From the IMG/VR virus record IMGVR_UViG_3300044991_001427, positions 1 to 51,444 of that record: a stretch of 51,444 nt of DNA; one strand, given 5' to 3'. The position numbers and the translations under genes are program-made. Below the pieces are notes generated by a model. That model saw only the letters and a program-made list of their open reading frames with translations, was not told the origin of the DNA and did no database searches. Source of the stretch: a virus. Below are positions 6,875 through 14,974 of this stretch, in pieces (within the stretch, counting starts at the first letter, position 1; every line of letters starts with the position of its first letter).

Positions 6875-7258
6875 ATGAAGAAGCGATCAACGCGGCAATG
6901 CGAGCTTGGGATACCAACGCGGGCGCTGGCAGAGGCGATCCGTGAATGGGACGCGGCCGACGATCGGAAACAGTGGAATCTCGTTCTCGGCTCGCCTGGC
7001 AGTTACGTCGGCTCCCTACCTCGATACCCGACGCCGGGGACCGACGGCTACACCCGTTGCATCCAGCAGTGGTACGCGGCCTGGCAGGCAGCGAGCAGGC
7101 TTGACGCGACGATTCAGCAGATGGGATATTTGAAACAGCAGATCGAAGCGGCGACGAATCAACTCGGCGTGCTGCAGGGCCAGATCAACACCGGGGAAGT
7201 GGCACTCGTCGCGCTGACGGCGGCGTTCGTCGGCTGCATGAACGGAATCCAAACATGA
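6875..7258 (+). CDS. Hypothetical helical protein
   Basis: 127 aa. A Gly/Pro-rich middle (GSPGSYVGSLPRYPTPGTDGY) separates a basic N-terminus from a helical C-terminal half with a coiled coil (LDATIQQMGYLKQQIEAATNQLGVLQGQ) and a hydrophobic end (VALVALTAAFVGCM). The stop overlaps the next start by ATGA. No family recognised. Confidence 0.55.
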   Translation: MKKRSTRQCELGIPTRALAEAIREWDAADDRKQWNLVLGSPGSYVGSLPRYPTPGTDGYTRCIQQWYAAWQAASRLDATIQQMGYLKQQIEAATNQLGVLQGQINTGEVALVALTAAFVGCMNGIQT

Positions 7259-7461
7259 GTGCGACCTGCGGCAACCCGCTGTGCACGACGATTTCGGTTA
7301 TGATGAGCGAGGGTGCCGTGAGGTTCGATCGCGAGGAAGGCGAGAAAAACGTGCAAGTGCGGGTGACATGGATGATGGATGACGGGCGGCGGTTTTTCGG
7401 CTACGGGGCCAACGTGCGGGACGCGATTTCCGATTGTGTGGATGCGAGGATGGGAGAATAG
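7255..7461 (+). CDS. Small hypothetical protein
   Basis: 68 aa, ATGA-coupled to the gene before and three bases from the fibre gene. A beta-hairpin-like core (VQVRVTWMMDDGRRFFGYGANVRDAI) resembles small phage proteins that sit beside fibre genes. Function unknown. Confidence 0.5.
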   Translation: MSATCGNPLCTTISVMMSEGAVRFDREEGEKNVQVRVTWMMDDGRRFFGYGANVRDAISDCVDARMGE

Positions 7462-7464
7462 AGA

Positions 7465-9237
7465 ATGCCGATCAGTTACCGCTACCCGCCCGGTGGCACC
7501 GCAACCGAGATCCAAGTTCGCGCACTGACCGGCGTGCATTACGGCGTCTCGGGAACGTCCTATGTCGTAGGCACGGACACGCTGACTATTAAGGGCTTGA
7601 CACTCACGACCGCTGCGGTTGGCGTGAGCGTGCCGCTGACGGTGACGGTTGCCGGCACGCAACTCACGCTTGTCAACGCGGGGACGAACCAGACCACGTT
7701 CGCCACCGGAGCCACCGGCAACCTGACGGTGACGCCGAGTGGGACAATCATATCAGTGCCCGCAGGCAAGCAGATAGATATCGGCGAGAATGGAACGTCT
7801 CAAACGTCGCATATTCGATGTTTTTCAACAACGAATACTGATGCTTATTCGTTGCGTATGTACAACTATTCAACGGGAGCCGCTGCACGAATGGGGATGC
7901 AGTGGAACAACGGAGCCGCGAATACATATTTTCTGTTTTATGGGCAGTCATATTCTGGAACGTATCCTGCTGGAACATTTCGGTTTACTCATATTGCTGG
8001 TGCTACAGCTCCATTGATATTCAATTCTGAAGGAACGATCATATTCGATGGTGCGTCTGAGCACGCCCGATTTACCGCTGGCAATTTCGGCATCGGCACC
8101 GGGGCCACGGTATCCGCCCGTCTGCACGCCGTCAGCGTCACTAGCCCGCAATTCATCCTTGGCTACGACAACGGGACGAATCAGACTACGTTCGCCACCG
8201 GAGCCACCGGCAACCTGACGGTGACGCCGAGTGGGACACAGGTCACGTTCGGAAAAGCCGTCGAACTCGCAGGCGGTAGTTCTGCTGGAATTACACCGTC
8301 AGCGTCCTATGGATTCTACGCATATCGGTTATCGGGGGCGGCTGGTCAAGCGGCGGTGCGAGGGTACATGGTGGCATCTACCTCCACGTACACGGGTTGC
8401 TCGGCGCTAACGTTTACCTCGCTGGTGAATCATTCATCTGGCGTGTTGGACACCGTTTACGGAATCGACGGAACGGCGCGGTCAACAGCCTCCGGTACCG
8501 GATCTGTACTAATCATAAACGCCATGAGTTCGACCGCGCAGCAGTCATCGGCAAATGCAACCGGAATAATGCGTGGAATGCGGTCCTACATCGCACAAGA
8601 CGCATCGACGGGAACGGTAACGCTCGGGGAGGCGTATTCGTCATACGGAAACATCGGTGCGTCCTCGACGATGACCGAACTGCGGCACTTCTCGGTCACG
8701 GAAGTAGCTGGAGCCGGAACGCTCGGGACGCAGATCGGGCTCTATGTCCCGACGCTCGCGAAGGGCACAACCAACTGGCAGATTTACTCGGTGTCGGGCA
8801 ACTGGCGACTCGGCAACGACAACAGCCTGCTCTATCTCGGGACCGGCAATGACGCGACGATCACCTATGACGGCACGAACCTCGTCATCAATCCGAAAGT
8901 CGTGGGCAGCGGGTATCTGAGCGTCGCAGGCGATTTGGTAGTCGATGGGAAAACAACGACCGCCGGACGCAAGGCAACCATCCGCACCGTTGTTGACACA
9001 GCCGACGCAACCTTGGCGGACGAGGTGATTATCTGTTCCAAAGGTACGGCGTTCACTCTCACCATGAATACCGCGACCGTGGGCGACACGAAGCACATCA
9101 AAAACATCGGGGCCGGTGTGGTGACGATCGAGGGATTTGGCACCGAGACGATTGACGGCGTTGCGAACCAAACACTCAACCAGTGGGAAGCCATTACGCT
9201 CCGCTGCTACGCGACGGGAGCATGGGGGATAACATGA
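7465..9237 (+). CDS. Tail-fibre-like structural protein with internal duplication
   Basis: 590 aa, rich in Thr, Gly, Ser and Ala, beta-structured throughout, with no hydrophobic anchor; typical of trimeric fibres or appendages. A 66-bp stretch at 7681-7746 recurs nearly unchanged at 8173-8238 and encodes NQTTFATGATGNLTVTPSGT twice. Between the copies, roughly 7741-8060 is visibly AT-richer than the rest and encodes an aromatic, Asn-rich block (TYFLFYGQSYSGTYPAGTF), suggesting an inserted or swapped module. The C-terminal 90 residues (ADEVIICSKGTAFTLTMNTA...GDTKHIKNIGAGVVTIEG) resemble the repeat ends of phage fibres. Probably host-surface contact. Confidence 0.7.
   Translation: MPISYRYPPGGTATEIQVRALTGVHYGVSGTSYVVGTDTLTIKGLTLTTAAVGVSVPLTVTVAGTQLTLVNAGTNQTTFATGATGNLTVTPSGTIISVPAGKQIDIGENGTSQTSHIRCFSTTNTDAYSLRMYNYSTGAAARMGMQWNNGAANTYFLFYGQSYSGTYPAGTFRFTHIAGATAPLIFNSEGTIIFDGASEHARFTAGNFGIGTGATVSARLHAVSVTSPQFILGYDNGTNQTTFATGATGNLTVTPSGTQVTFGKAVELAGGSSAGITPSASYGFYAYRLSGAAGQAAVRGYMVASTSTYTGCSALTFTSLVNHSSGVLDTVYGIDGTARSTASGTGSVLIINAMSSTAQQSSANATGIMRGMRSYIAQDASTGTVTLGEAYSSYGNIGASSTMTELRHFSVTEVAGAGTLGTQIGLYVPTLAKGTTNWQIYSVSGNWRLGNDNSLLYLGTGNDATITYDGTNLVINPKVVGSGYLSVAGDLVVDGKTTTAGRKATIRTVVDTADATLADEVIICSKGTAFTLTMNTATVGDTKHIKNIGAGVVTIEGFGTETIDGVANQTLNQWEAITLRCYATGAWGIT
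7681..7746 (+). repeat. Fibre-gene direct repeat, copy 1
   Basis: 66 bp encoding NQTTFATGATGNLTVTPSGT; a near-identical copy (two silent differences seen) is at 8173-8238. The copies bracket the AT-richer central block of the fibre gene. Confidence 0.9.
8173..8238 (+). repeat. Fibre-gene direct repeat, copy 2
   Basis: Second copy of the 66-bp repeat found at 7681-7746. Such long nearly identical copies could recombine and delete or exchange the block between them. Confidence 0.9.
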
Positions 9238-10304
9238 GCTACTTCAAATATACCGGCTGGCTGGATTCAACAGGCGTTGCCCGCGGATGGAAAAACGTCG
9301 ATGGCAATCCGCGCGTCGTCTCTCAGACGTACCTGGAGCAAATCGCCGAGGGTGGCGTTACCGGGCATTCCGTGTTTGAGAAGATCGGATTCTCGACGCT
9401 GACCGGAACGACGGCAAAGGATGTTTGGTCGTACACCGACGCGACGATTACGCTGCCGACCACTGGCACAGCGATGGAGGTATACACCGCGCACGCACAG
9501 GACCGAGCATCGGCAATCCGCGGCCCACTGACCGCCGACGCCGGGGGCACGACAACCAGCCTCGTCGATGCGTCCGAGGACTTCCTCGCCGCGACGGCGG
9601 TAGCAGTTGGCGATCTGGTGATTCTCGACAAATCAGGCACGACGCCCGAGTACGGATTCGTTACCGCGGTAGCCACCACTACACTCACGATTGCTGGCGG
9701 ATTCAGCAGCGGCGGGACAGCGGCATCCAGGGGCTACCACGTCGTCAGCGTGGCGGCTTACACGGGAGCGCACGCGGTCAAAATCAGTTACTTGACGACC
9801 GCGTTCGCTCAGAAGTCAGAGATCGTCTTGCTCGGTGGAAACGCGACCGGGGTTGATTTAATCAACACGGACGTTTTTCGCGTCAACTCGATGCGAGTCA
9901 TCTCGGCAGGGACGGGCGGGGTTGCGGCGGCTGCGATCCAGCTATGGGACGCGGACGGTTCCGCCCCGGTCTACACCTACATTACGGCCGGGTACACCAG
10001 GGCAAGGAACACTGTCTACACCGTGCCGGCTGGCAAGACGCTCTACCTCACGCAGATTTCATGCGGCTACGCGACAACCGCGAATCAAGTGCAAAGCGCC
10101 AGGATCATCCTGCGAACGACGCAAAATGACGGCTTCGCAACGAATCTGTTTCAAGCCATCGCGGAAGTGAGCAGCCCGAACGCTTTCAACTTGGTGAAGT
10201 TCGATATCCCAATTAGGCTGCCGGCCGGCGTGACACTCAAATTTACCGCAGTGCCGACCGCGAATGGAACAGTGGTTACGATTGCACGGGGATGGATTGA
10301 ATAG
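9234..10304 (+). CDS. Virion surface/structural protein
   Basis: 356 aa; ATG 9234 overlaps the fibre stop (ATGA). The N-terminus (MSYFKYTGWLDSTGVARGW) is followed by beta-rich sequence with GDLVILDKSGTTPEYGFVTAVATTTLTIAGG, a hairpin repeat type common in phage virion proteins, and a C-terminal beta-sandwich (VYTVPAGKTLYLTQISCGYAT...GVTLKFTAVPTANGTVVTIARG). Its position in the fibre block suggests an appendage or baseplate component. No precise family. Confidence 0.6.
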   Translation: MSYFKYTGWLDSTGVARGWKNVDGNPRVVSQTYLEQIAEGGVTGHSVFEKIGFSTLTGTTAKDVWSYTDATITLPTTGTAMEVYTAHAQDRASAIRGPLTADAGGTTTSLVDASEDFLAATAVAVGDLVILDKSGTTPEYGFVTAVATTTLTIAGGFSSGGTAASRGYHVVSVAAYTGAHAVKISYLTTAFAQKSEIVLLGGNATGVDLINTDVFRVNSMRVISAGTGGVAAAAIQLWDADGSAPVYTYITAGYTRARNTVYTVPAGKTLYLTQISCGYATTANQVQSARIILRTTQNDGFATNLFQAIAEVSSPNAFNLVKFDIPIRLPAGVTLKFTAVPTANGTVVTIARGWIE

Positions 10305-10313
10305 GAGAACGAG

Positions 10314-10655
10314 ATGGCGAAACTAATGGAAGCGGTGGCTCGGCTCTACGGTAGCAACGAAACGCTAATTCGTGAGATCCAGGCTCTCTACACGCTCGGG
10401 ACGACGATCGTGAAGCGGATCAGTGACGATAACAGAATGGCGAGGGAATCCGAGCACGCCGCCACGCTGGCTGTCATGCAGGCCGAAGTGTGGGCCGGGG
10501 CATCGAAGGCGGAAGAGATCGTGGCCGAGGACTTTGGGAAACTGGTGGTCGCGATCCAGGCGACGCTGGACGAGATCGACAGACTGAACGCGAAGCAGGG
10601 GACGTTTTTCCAGGTGGCAGCGACGATTGACGACACGCTGCCGGTTGTGGGGTAG
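10314..10655 (+). CDS. Hypothetical helical protein
   Basis: 113 aa, almost entirely alpha-helical and acidic (EIQALYTLGTTIVKRISDDNRMARESEHAATLAVMQAEVW). GGAGAACGAG precedes the ATG. Sits among virion surface genes; may be a small structural or chaperone protein. No family recognised. Confidence 0.55.
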   Translation: MAKLMEAVARLYGSNETLIREIQALYTLGTTIVKRISDDNRMARESEHAATLAVMQAEVWAGASKAEEIVAEDFGKLVVAIQATLDEIDRLNAKQGTFFQVAATIDDTLPVVG

Positions 10656-10678
10656 TTTCAACACGAAAGGGAAGGCGA

Positions 10679-10879
10679 GTGGCGCAGAATCAGACGGTGG
10701 ACCTGTCTCAATTGAGTGACGAGCAACTTTACGCAATCGGCTACCAGCAGCGGAAGCAGATCGACGAGTGCAACCGGGCGCTGGAAATGATTGATCGAGT
10801 GTTGGCAACTCGGCAGGCCGTTGCAGAAGCGACGGCGGCCAAGGCCGAGAAGCCGGCGGAGGAGGTGTCGAATGGATAG
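10679..10879 (+). CDS. Small helical protein, GTG start
   Basis: 66 aa from GTG 10679 with GGAAGG upstream. A helical core (QLSDEQLYAIGYQQRKQIDECNRALEMIDRVLATRQAV) ends in an Ala/Lys/Glu-rich tail. The last codons overlap the next start by eight bases. Function unknown. Confidence 0.55.
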   Translation: MAQNQTVDLSQLSDEQLYAIGYQQRKQIDECNRALEMIDRVLATRQAVAEATAAKAEKPAEEVSNG

Positions 10880-11114
10880 CCCACAGACGCCGCTGTACGT
10901 GAACGACGGACAGTATGCGCTGGCGATTTCCGATTCGCCCAACAGTTCACTGAAGCAGAACCTCGTCATCATCGACAGCGTAAATGGTGAGGTGTTCCGC
11001 ATCAACGAGGACGGCACGCTTGTAGGTGACCTTGACGCGGCAATCGCAGTGTGTGAATCCAACGGTGGCTGGGGAATTTGCGTCCTGCGAGCGATTCAAC
11101 GACTGAGAGTGTGA
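10872..11114 (+). CDS. Small hypothetical protein
   Basis: 80 aa; ATG 10872 with GGAGG at 10860-10864, overlapping the previous stop. Beta-rich (QYALAISDSPNSSLKQNLVIIDSVNGEVFRINEDGTLVGD), ending RAIQRLRV. The short repeated EVFRINEDGTL-type strands suggest a small sandwich. No family recognised. Confidence 0.55.
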   Translation: MDSPQTPLYVNDGQYALAISDSPNSSLKQNLVIIDSVNGEVFRINEDGTLVGDLDAAIAVCESNGGWGICVLRAIQRLRV

Positions 11115-11115
11115 G

Positions 11116-11280
11116 ATGTTGACCCGTCGAGAGTACGAGCAGATCAAAGCGGCCCTGAGCATGGCCGACGGGCTTACGCTGCGAGTGAGCGAACAGAGCA
11201 TTGAAGTTGTGCCAGTACAAAACGTGCTTAACCTGCTGGCCAACTGGACTGAGCAGGACGAGCCGAAAGAAGGTGAATGA
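11116..11280 (+). CDS. 54-residue hypothetical protein
   Basis: 54 aa starting one base after the previous stop and ending in an ATGA overlap with the next gene. Starts MLTRREYEQIKAALSMADG; mixed helix-strand. The tight packing on both sides is the main reason to accept so short a gene. Function unknown. Confidence 0.5.
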   Translation: MLTRREYEQIKAALSMADGLTLRVSEQSIEVVPVQNVLNLLANWTEQDEPKEGE

Positions 11281-11645
11281 TGGCAGGCGAGATCAAGTAT
11301 CGGCACAACGCGACCGGGGCTACGCTTTACGTCCCGATTCAGAGCGAGGCCGGGACGTATTACAACGTCGCGACCGACGCACTGGAAACACTCGACCCGA
11401 TGCACTGGTACGTTGCCGGGAGCAACCGCTACAACGTCCCGGTTGTCGAGACGCCTGCTGGTGGCTATCTGTACGTCGGGACGTTTCCGGCATCGCTTGC
11501 GGCTGGGTGGTACTATCTGTTCGTCACGGTGAAATCCGGGGCCGATCCTGCGATTACGGACACGCCGGTGGCGACAATCAGCGGCTATTGGGACGGCACG
11601 ACGTTTCACGACGACGGATTCAAGGCTCTTACGGAGACTGCATGA
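11277..11645 (+). CDS. Virion-region beta protein
   Basis: 122 aa; ATG 11277 overlaps the upstream stop (a second ATG follows at 11280). Beta-sandwich-like sequence with YRHNATGATLYVPIQSEAG, TFPASLAAGWYYLFVTVKSG and PVATISGYWDGTTFHDDG, resembling small immunoglobulin-like modules seen in phage appendages. The stop overlaps the next start by ATGA. Confidence 0.55.
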   Translation: MMAGEIKYRHNATGATLYVPIQSEAGTYYNVATDALETLDPMHWYVAGSNRYNVPVVETPAGGYLYVGTFPASLAAGWYYLFVTVKSGADPAITDTPVATISGYWDGTTFHDDGFKALTETA

Positions 11646-12022
11646 TGACCGCTTACGCGATTACCGGGACACTGAATCCCGATTGCACCGCAGCGACGAC
11701 GGGAAATGCGATCGGCACTCTCAACGGACAGCCGTACTGGAGTTGGTCAAGCGGCGGGGCAACGTGGTATCTGTGGTATGAAGGTACGCGTTGGTACATT
11801 TCGCAGGATTTCAACGGGGATGGCGCGCTGACGGTGACTGATTTGACAGCCGGGCCTTCTTGGCGATCCAGCAGCCTGGCTGGCGTCTATTTGCCGTATC
11901 GCAACGCCACGGGGCTGCCGACCGTTGCGTCGGTGCCTGCGGGCGGCATCAAAATCCTGGCTTTGCAAATTTTCGTCGGTATCGATGCTGGCAAATACGT
12001 CCTGTTGAAAGAGAGTGACTGA
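11642..12022 (+). CDS. Virion-region Trp/Tyr-rich protein
   Basis: 126 aa. An aromatic block (YWSWSSGGATWYLWYEGTRWYISQ) could be a carbohydrate-contact surface, as in small lectin-like appendage domains; DFNGDGALTVTD resembles a calcium-binding dockerin/EF-hand-like loop. Both are pattern observations only. It is ATGA-coupled upstream, and one base separates its stop from the next start. Confidence 0.5.
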   Translation: MMTAYAITGTLNPDCTAATTGNAIGTLNGQPYWSWSSGGATWYLWYEGTRWYISQDFNGDGALTVTDLTAGPSWRSSSLAGVYLPYRNATGLPTVASVPAGGIKILALQIFVGIDAGKYVLLKESD

Positions 12023-12023
12023 G

Positions 12024-12749
12024 ATGACACTGCGATTCAAGGCGGATGCGTTTCCATTTGTGGCTGTGGCGGCTCCCGACGTGAACGTGACGACCATTGA
12101 AGGAACCGACGCAACCGACGCGTTGGAAGCGGCAGCAGCGGCTGCGATTGCGGCGGCAGGGCTGTCAGCACCGGGCGGCACGTATGCCCAGACGGTCACT
12201 GTCACAACCGGGACGCCAGCGGTAGCTGTCCAGGGTGCGACGGTCGAAATCCGAGAGGCAGACGGGACATTGGTGGACATTCAGACGACCAACGCGAGCG
12301 GGGTAGCTACGCCGACGTGCGACGCGGGGACGTATAGCCTCGTGGTCAGTAAGTCGAGCCTGTATGCGAGCAGCACGGCAGAGATCACGGTGACGTCAGC
12401 CGCGGCAAGGTCGGTTACGCTCAGTGCCATAGGATCAGTCCCCAGCCCATCGTCCGACCTGCAATGCACGGGATACAGCTACGTCTACGATGAGGACGGG
12501 AATGTAGAGAGCGGGGTGTCGATTGTCTGCCGCCTTGTGCGTGAGCCGACAGGCGGCGGCATCATCGTCGAGAACGCAGAGAGAACCGAGGCGAGCGGCG
12601 CGGGCGGTCTCGTGACATTCGAGCAACTATGGATCGGCGGGACGTATGAATTTCGGCGCTCCGGTTCGACAGTTAGAAAGCCTGTCACGATTGCCGCTGA
12701 CGACGTTGATTCACTAGGAAGATTTCCGATTCCGAATTTCCGAGGATAG
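12024..12749 (+). CDS. Protein with carboxypeptidase-regulatory-like Ig domains
   Basis: 241 aa. After an Ala-rich helix (residues about 35-55) comes VQGATVEIREADGTLVDIQTTNASGVATPTCDAGTYSLVVSK, the classic pattern of a transthyretin/CarboxypepD-regulatory-like domain, and then a second related unit starting near YSYVYDEDGNVESGVSIVCRLV. Such domains decorate fibres and capsids of many phages and bind sugars or surfaces weakly. It closes the appendage block ahead of the packaging genes. Confidence 0.65.
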   Translation: MTLRFKADAFPFVAVAAPDVNVTTIEGTDATDALEAAAAAAIAAAGLSAPGGTYAQTVTVTTGTPAVAVQGATVEIREADGTLVDIQTTNASGVATPTCDAGTYSLVVSKSSLYASSTAEITVTSAAARSVTLSAIGSVPSPSSDLQCTGYSYVYDEDGNVESGVSIVCRLVREPTGGGIIVENAERTEASGAGGLVTFEQLWIGGTYEFRRSGSTVRKPVTIAADDVDSLGRFPIPNFRG

Positions 12750-12824
12750 CCACAACGAACTGGCTGCGGAAAAGCGAGTATCGCGGCGGCAGTGAATTGG
12801 AACAGGCTGGGGGGCGGGGGGCCG

Positions 12825-13196
12825 ATGCGCAACAGGACACTAAAACTCGAAGTGCAAGCCATTCTAGGGCGCTGGCCGATTAGTCCCGAGGTACGTAAGA
12901 GGACGATCCGACGACTCGATAGAATCGTGAGCAACAAGAGGGCCAGTCGACGCGAAGTGACCGCGGCGGCCCGGGCGCTGATTGCCGCAGATGCCCTATC
13001 CCTGGCTGAAGAAAAATCGAATGACGGCTTTACACAAGAGGAACTACTTGCGAAATGGCAAGAGGCGGTATCAGACGGCGTGGCGGCCGAACTTGCGCGC
13101 CGTTCGGTTCGCCGAATCGAAGACGGCGGAACTGACCAGCCCGACGCAGCAGTGGTGCCCGCACAAGCCGTTCCCGAGACAGCGAACGTTTCTTGA
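12825..13196 (+). CDS. Putative terminase small subunit
   Basis: 123 aa from ATG 12825 (a GTG at 12792 is also in frame). Basic helical N-terminus (RNRTLKLEVQAILGRWPISPEVRKRTIRRLDRIVSN) then helices with RREVTAAARALIAADAL, consistent with a DNA-binding small terminase. Its 3' end overlaps the large-subunit frame by up to 176 bases. Placement directly before the large terminase is the main support; no specific small-terminase family is recognised. Confidence 0.55.
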   Translation: MRNRTLKLEVQAILGRWPISPEVRKRTIRRLDRIVSNKRASRREVTAAARALIAADALSLAEEKSNDGFTQEELLAKWQEAVSDGVAAELARRSVRRIEDGGTDQPDAAVVPAQAVPETANVS

Positions 13197-14562
13197 AGAG
13201 ACTGCGCTCGAGGTGTTGTATGGCGGTGCGGCAGGAGGCGGGAAGTCAGATGCAATCTTGATGGCCGCTCTTGAATACGTGGACGTGCCGGGTTACAGCG
13301 CGTTGATCCTGCGGCGGGACTTTCAGCGGCTGAACCTGGCCGGGGCGATCATGGATCGCAGCAAGGAATGGCTGAAAGGGACGTCGGCAACGTGGAATGA
13401 GACGGCGAAGCGGTGGACGTTCCCCAGCGGGGCCAAGATTTCGTTCGGCTACGTGGACAACCCTGACGACCGATTCCGTTACGCATCGGCAGAATACCAA
13501 TTCATCGGATGGGACGAACTTACCGAGTTTCGCCTGACTGACGACGAAAGCAACCCGTACATGTTCCTGTTCTCCCGCCTTCGCAAAACCAAGGAGCTCG
13601 ACCAGGCGGCAGCCAAGGCCGGCCGCGGTCCTGTTCCGCTGCGGATGCGATCGGCGAGCAACCCCGGCAATATCGGTCATGCGTGGGTCAAACGGCGGTT
13701 TCTGACTCAGGACAGTGCGACGGCGATCGAGCGGAGCGACGCGCGGGTGTTTGACGGGCCGGAGGGACGGCGATTTGTTCCGGCTGCGATTCGAGACAAT
13801 CCAGCACTCGACCCCGACGAATACGAGCGGCAGTTGTCCCACCTGCCCCCGGTGACGCGGGCGCGGCTGATGCGTGGGAATTGGGACGTGGTCGAGTCGC
13901 TGGTCATTCCGGCAGAGTGGCTGCGGAGGTACGACGCCCGCGGGGATCTGCTGGACGCCGGGGAGAAGAGGACAATCGACCGGCGGCAGTGTCGGCGGTT
14001 CGCGACGATTGACACCGCTGGGACCAGCCGGGACAAGGCGGACGCGGCGCGAGGCAAGGGCGCCTCTTGGTCCGTGGTTGCGGTTTGGGACTACTGGACG
14101 TCGGCGGATCTGCTGTTTCTGCGGCACGTTTGGCGGGACCGAGTCGAGTGGTCGAACCTCGTGCCGGCTGTCAAGGCGACGCTGGCGGACTGGCAGGTCC
14201 GATCGGCTCGGATTGAAAACGCCCACTACGGCCCTCCGCTGCGGTCAGAACTGCTGGGCGCTGGGGTGGGGGATGCGGCTCTCGTCGGGCCTGTCTTGGA
14301 GGGCATGCGAGACGGCACGGCCGGGGCCAAACTGGATCGGGCTGTAGCGGCCGGCCTGATCAAGCGGCTGGAGGCAGGCAAGTTGCTGATTCCGCAGGCG
14401 GCCCCGTGGCTGGCCGCTTACGAGAGCGAGTTGACCGCATGGCAGGGTTTGCCGGACGAGCCGGCGGACCAGATTGACGTGAGCAGCTATGCGGCGGCCG
14501 AGTGCCGTCGCGTGGTTGGCGGGTGGGGTGGCACAATCAACCTAGGAGGCATGGCACGATGA
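13021..14562 (+). CDS. terL: Terminase large subunit
   Basis: 513 aa from ATG 13021; the true start is uncertain because the first 45 codons overlap the upstream gene. The ATPase half has Walker A GGAAGGGKS (residues 68-76), an LILRRDF strand and Walker B FIGWDEL (about 161-167, with D165 and E166). The SASNPGNIGHAWVKRRF block is typical of phage terminases. The C-terminal nuclease half begins near FATIDTAGTS, with metal-binding aspartates, and ends in VSSYAAAECRRV. It pumps DNA into proheads and cuts the concatemer. The small subunit precedes it; the portal, its docking partner, lies 12 kb downstream rather than next door. Confidence 0.92.
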   Translation: MTALHKRNYLRNGKRRYQTAWRPNLRAVRFAESKTAELTSPTQQWCPHKPFPRQRTFLEETALEVLYGGAAGGGKSDAILMAALEYVDVPGYSALILRRDFQRLNLAGAIMDRSKEWLKGTSATWNETAKRWTFPSGAKISFGYVDNPDDRFRYASAEYQFIGWDELTEFRLTDDESNPYMFLFSRLRKTKELDQAAAKAGRGPVPLRMRSASNPGNIGHAWVKRRFLTQDSATAIERSDARVFDGPEGRRFVPAAIRDNPALDPDEYERQLSHLPPVTRARLMRGNWDVVESLVIPAEWLRRYDARGDLLDAGEKRTIDRRQCRRFATIDTAGTSRDKADAARGKGASWSVVAVWDYWTSADLLFLRHVWRDRVEWSNLVPAVKATLADWQVRSARIENAHYGPPLRSELLGAGVGDAALVGPVLEGMRDGTAGAKLDRAVAAGLIKRLEAGKLLIPQAAPWLAAYESELTAWQGLPDEPADQIDVSSYAAAECRRVVGGWGGTINLGGMAR

Positions 14563-14786
14563 GCAAGCAGAAGCAACCCGAGCAAGACCGGCAACTCGAG
14601 CAGGCCCCCGAGCCGATGCTGACCGTCCACCGCGCGAGGCAAGCGGCCATGTTGGGCATCTCGCATGCGTGGCGAAAGGCCGGGGCCAAAGAAATCCCGA
14701 GCGACAACGCGCCGGGGATGCTGCGGAAGGTCGCCATCGGCTACGTCCTGGACGAAATCCGTGCGGCCGCGGAGGCGAACCAGTGA
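14559..14786 (+). CDS. Small hypothetical protein after terminase
   Basis: 75 aa, ATGA-coupled to terL. Gln/Glu-rich N-terminus (KQKQPEQDRQLEQAPEP) and a helical C-terminal part (ARQAAMLGISHAWRKAGAKE...LRKVAIGYVLDEIRAAAEANQ). No family recognised; perhaps a packaging accessory protein. Confidence 0.5.
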   Translation: MSKQKQPEQDRQLEQAPEPMLTVHRARQAAMLGISHAWRKAGAKEIPSDNAPGMLRKVAIGYVLDEIRAAAEANQ

Positions 14787-14974
14787 AGCGTACCCGCGAA
14801 GCCCAGCAGCGACGCCAAGACGATCCGCTTTTGAAGCCGGCGGAGGTCGCGAGGCTCTTGGGTGTCTCCGAGTCCACGGTGAGCAGGTGGGTTCGGCAGG
14901 GGCTTCTCGTCGCCGTCTGGCTGCCGTCTGGCCGGCCGGTCATCCGCCAGAGCGACGTACAACTGCCGGGCTAG
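14783..14974 (+). CDS. Excisionase/MerR-like HTH protein
   Basis: 63 aa from a GTG overlapping the previous stop (GTGA). The core DPLLKPAEVARLLGVSESTVSRWVRQGLL followed by PSGRPVIRQSDV is the helix-turn-helix plus wing of the excisionase/HTH_17 family: it binds DNA and bends it or represses. With no integrase in the window, a regulatory rather than excision role is more likely. Its stop overlaps the end of the convergent minus-strand gene by four bases. Confidence 0.7.
   Translation: MKRTREAQQRRQDDPLLKPAEVARLLGVSESTVSRWVRQGLLVAVWLPSGRPVIRQSDVQLPG

Noticed and set aside
7465-9237. Diversity-generating retroelement target
   Set aside because: The fibre duplication prompted the idea, but no reverse transcriptase or template repeat with adenine-specific changes is visible.
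14783-14974. Evidence for lysogeny from the excisionase-like gene
   Set aside because: No integrase or attachment site is visible, and HTH proteins of this class are often plain regulators.
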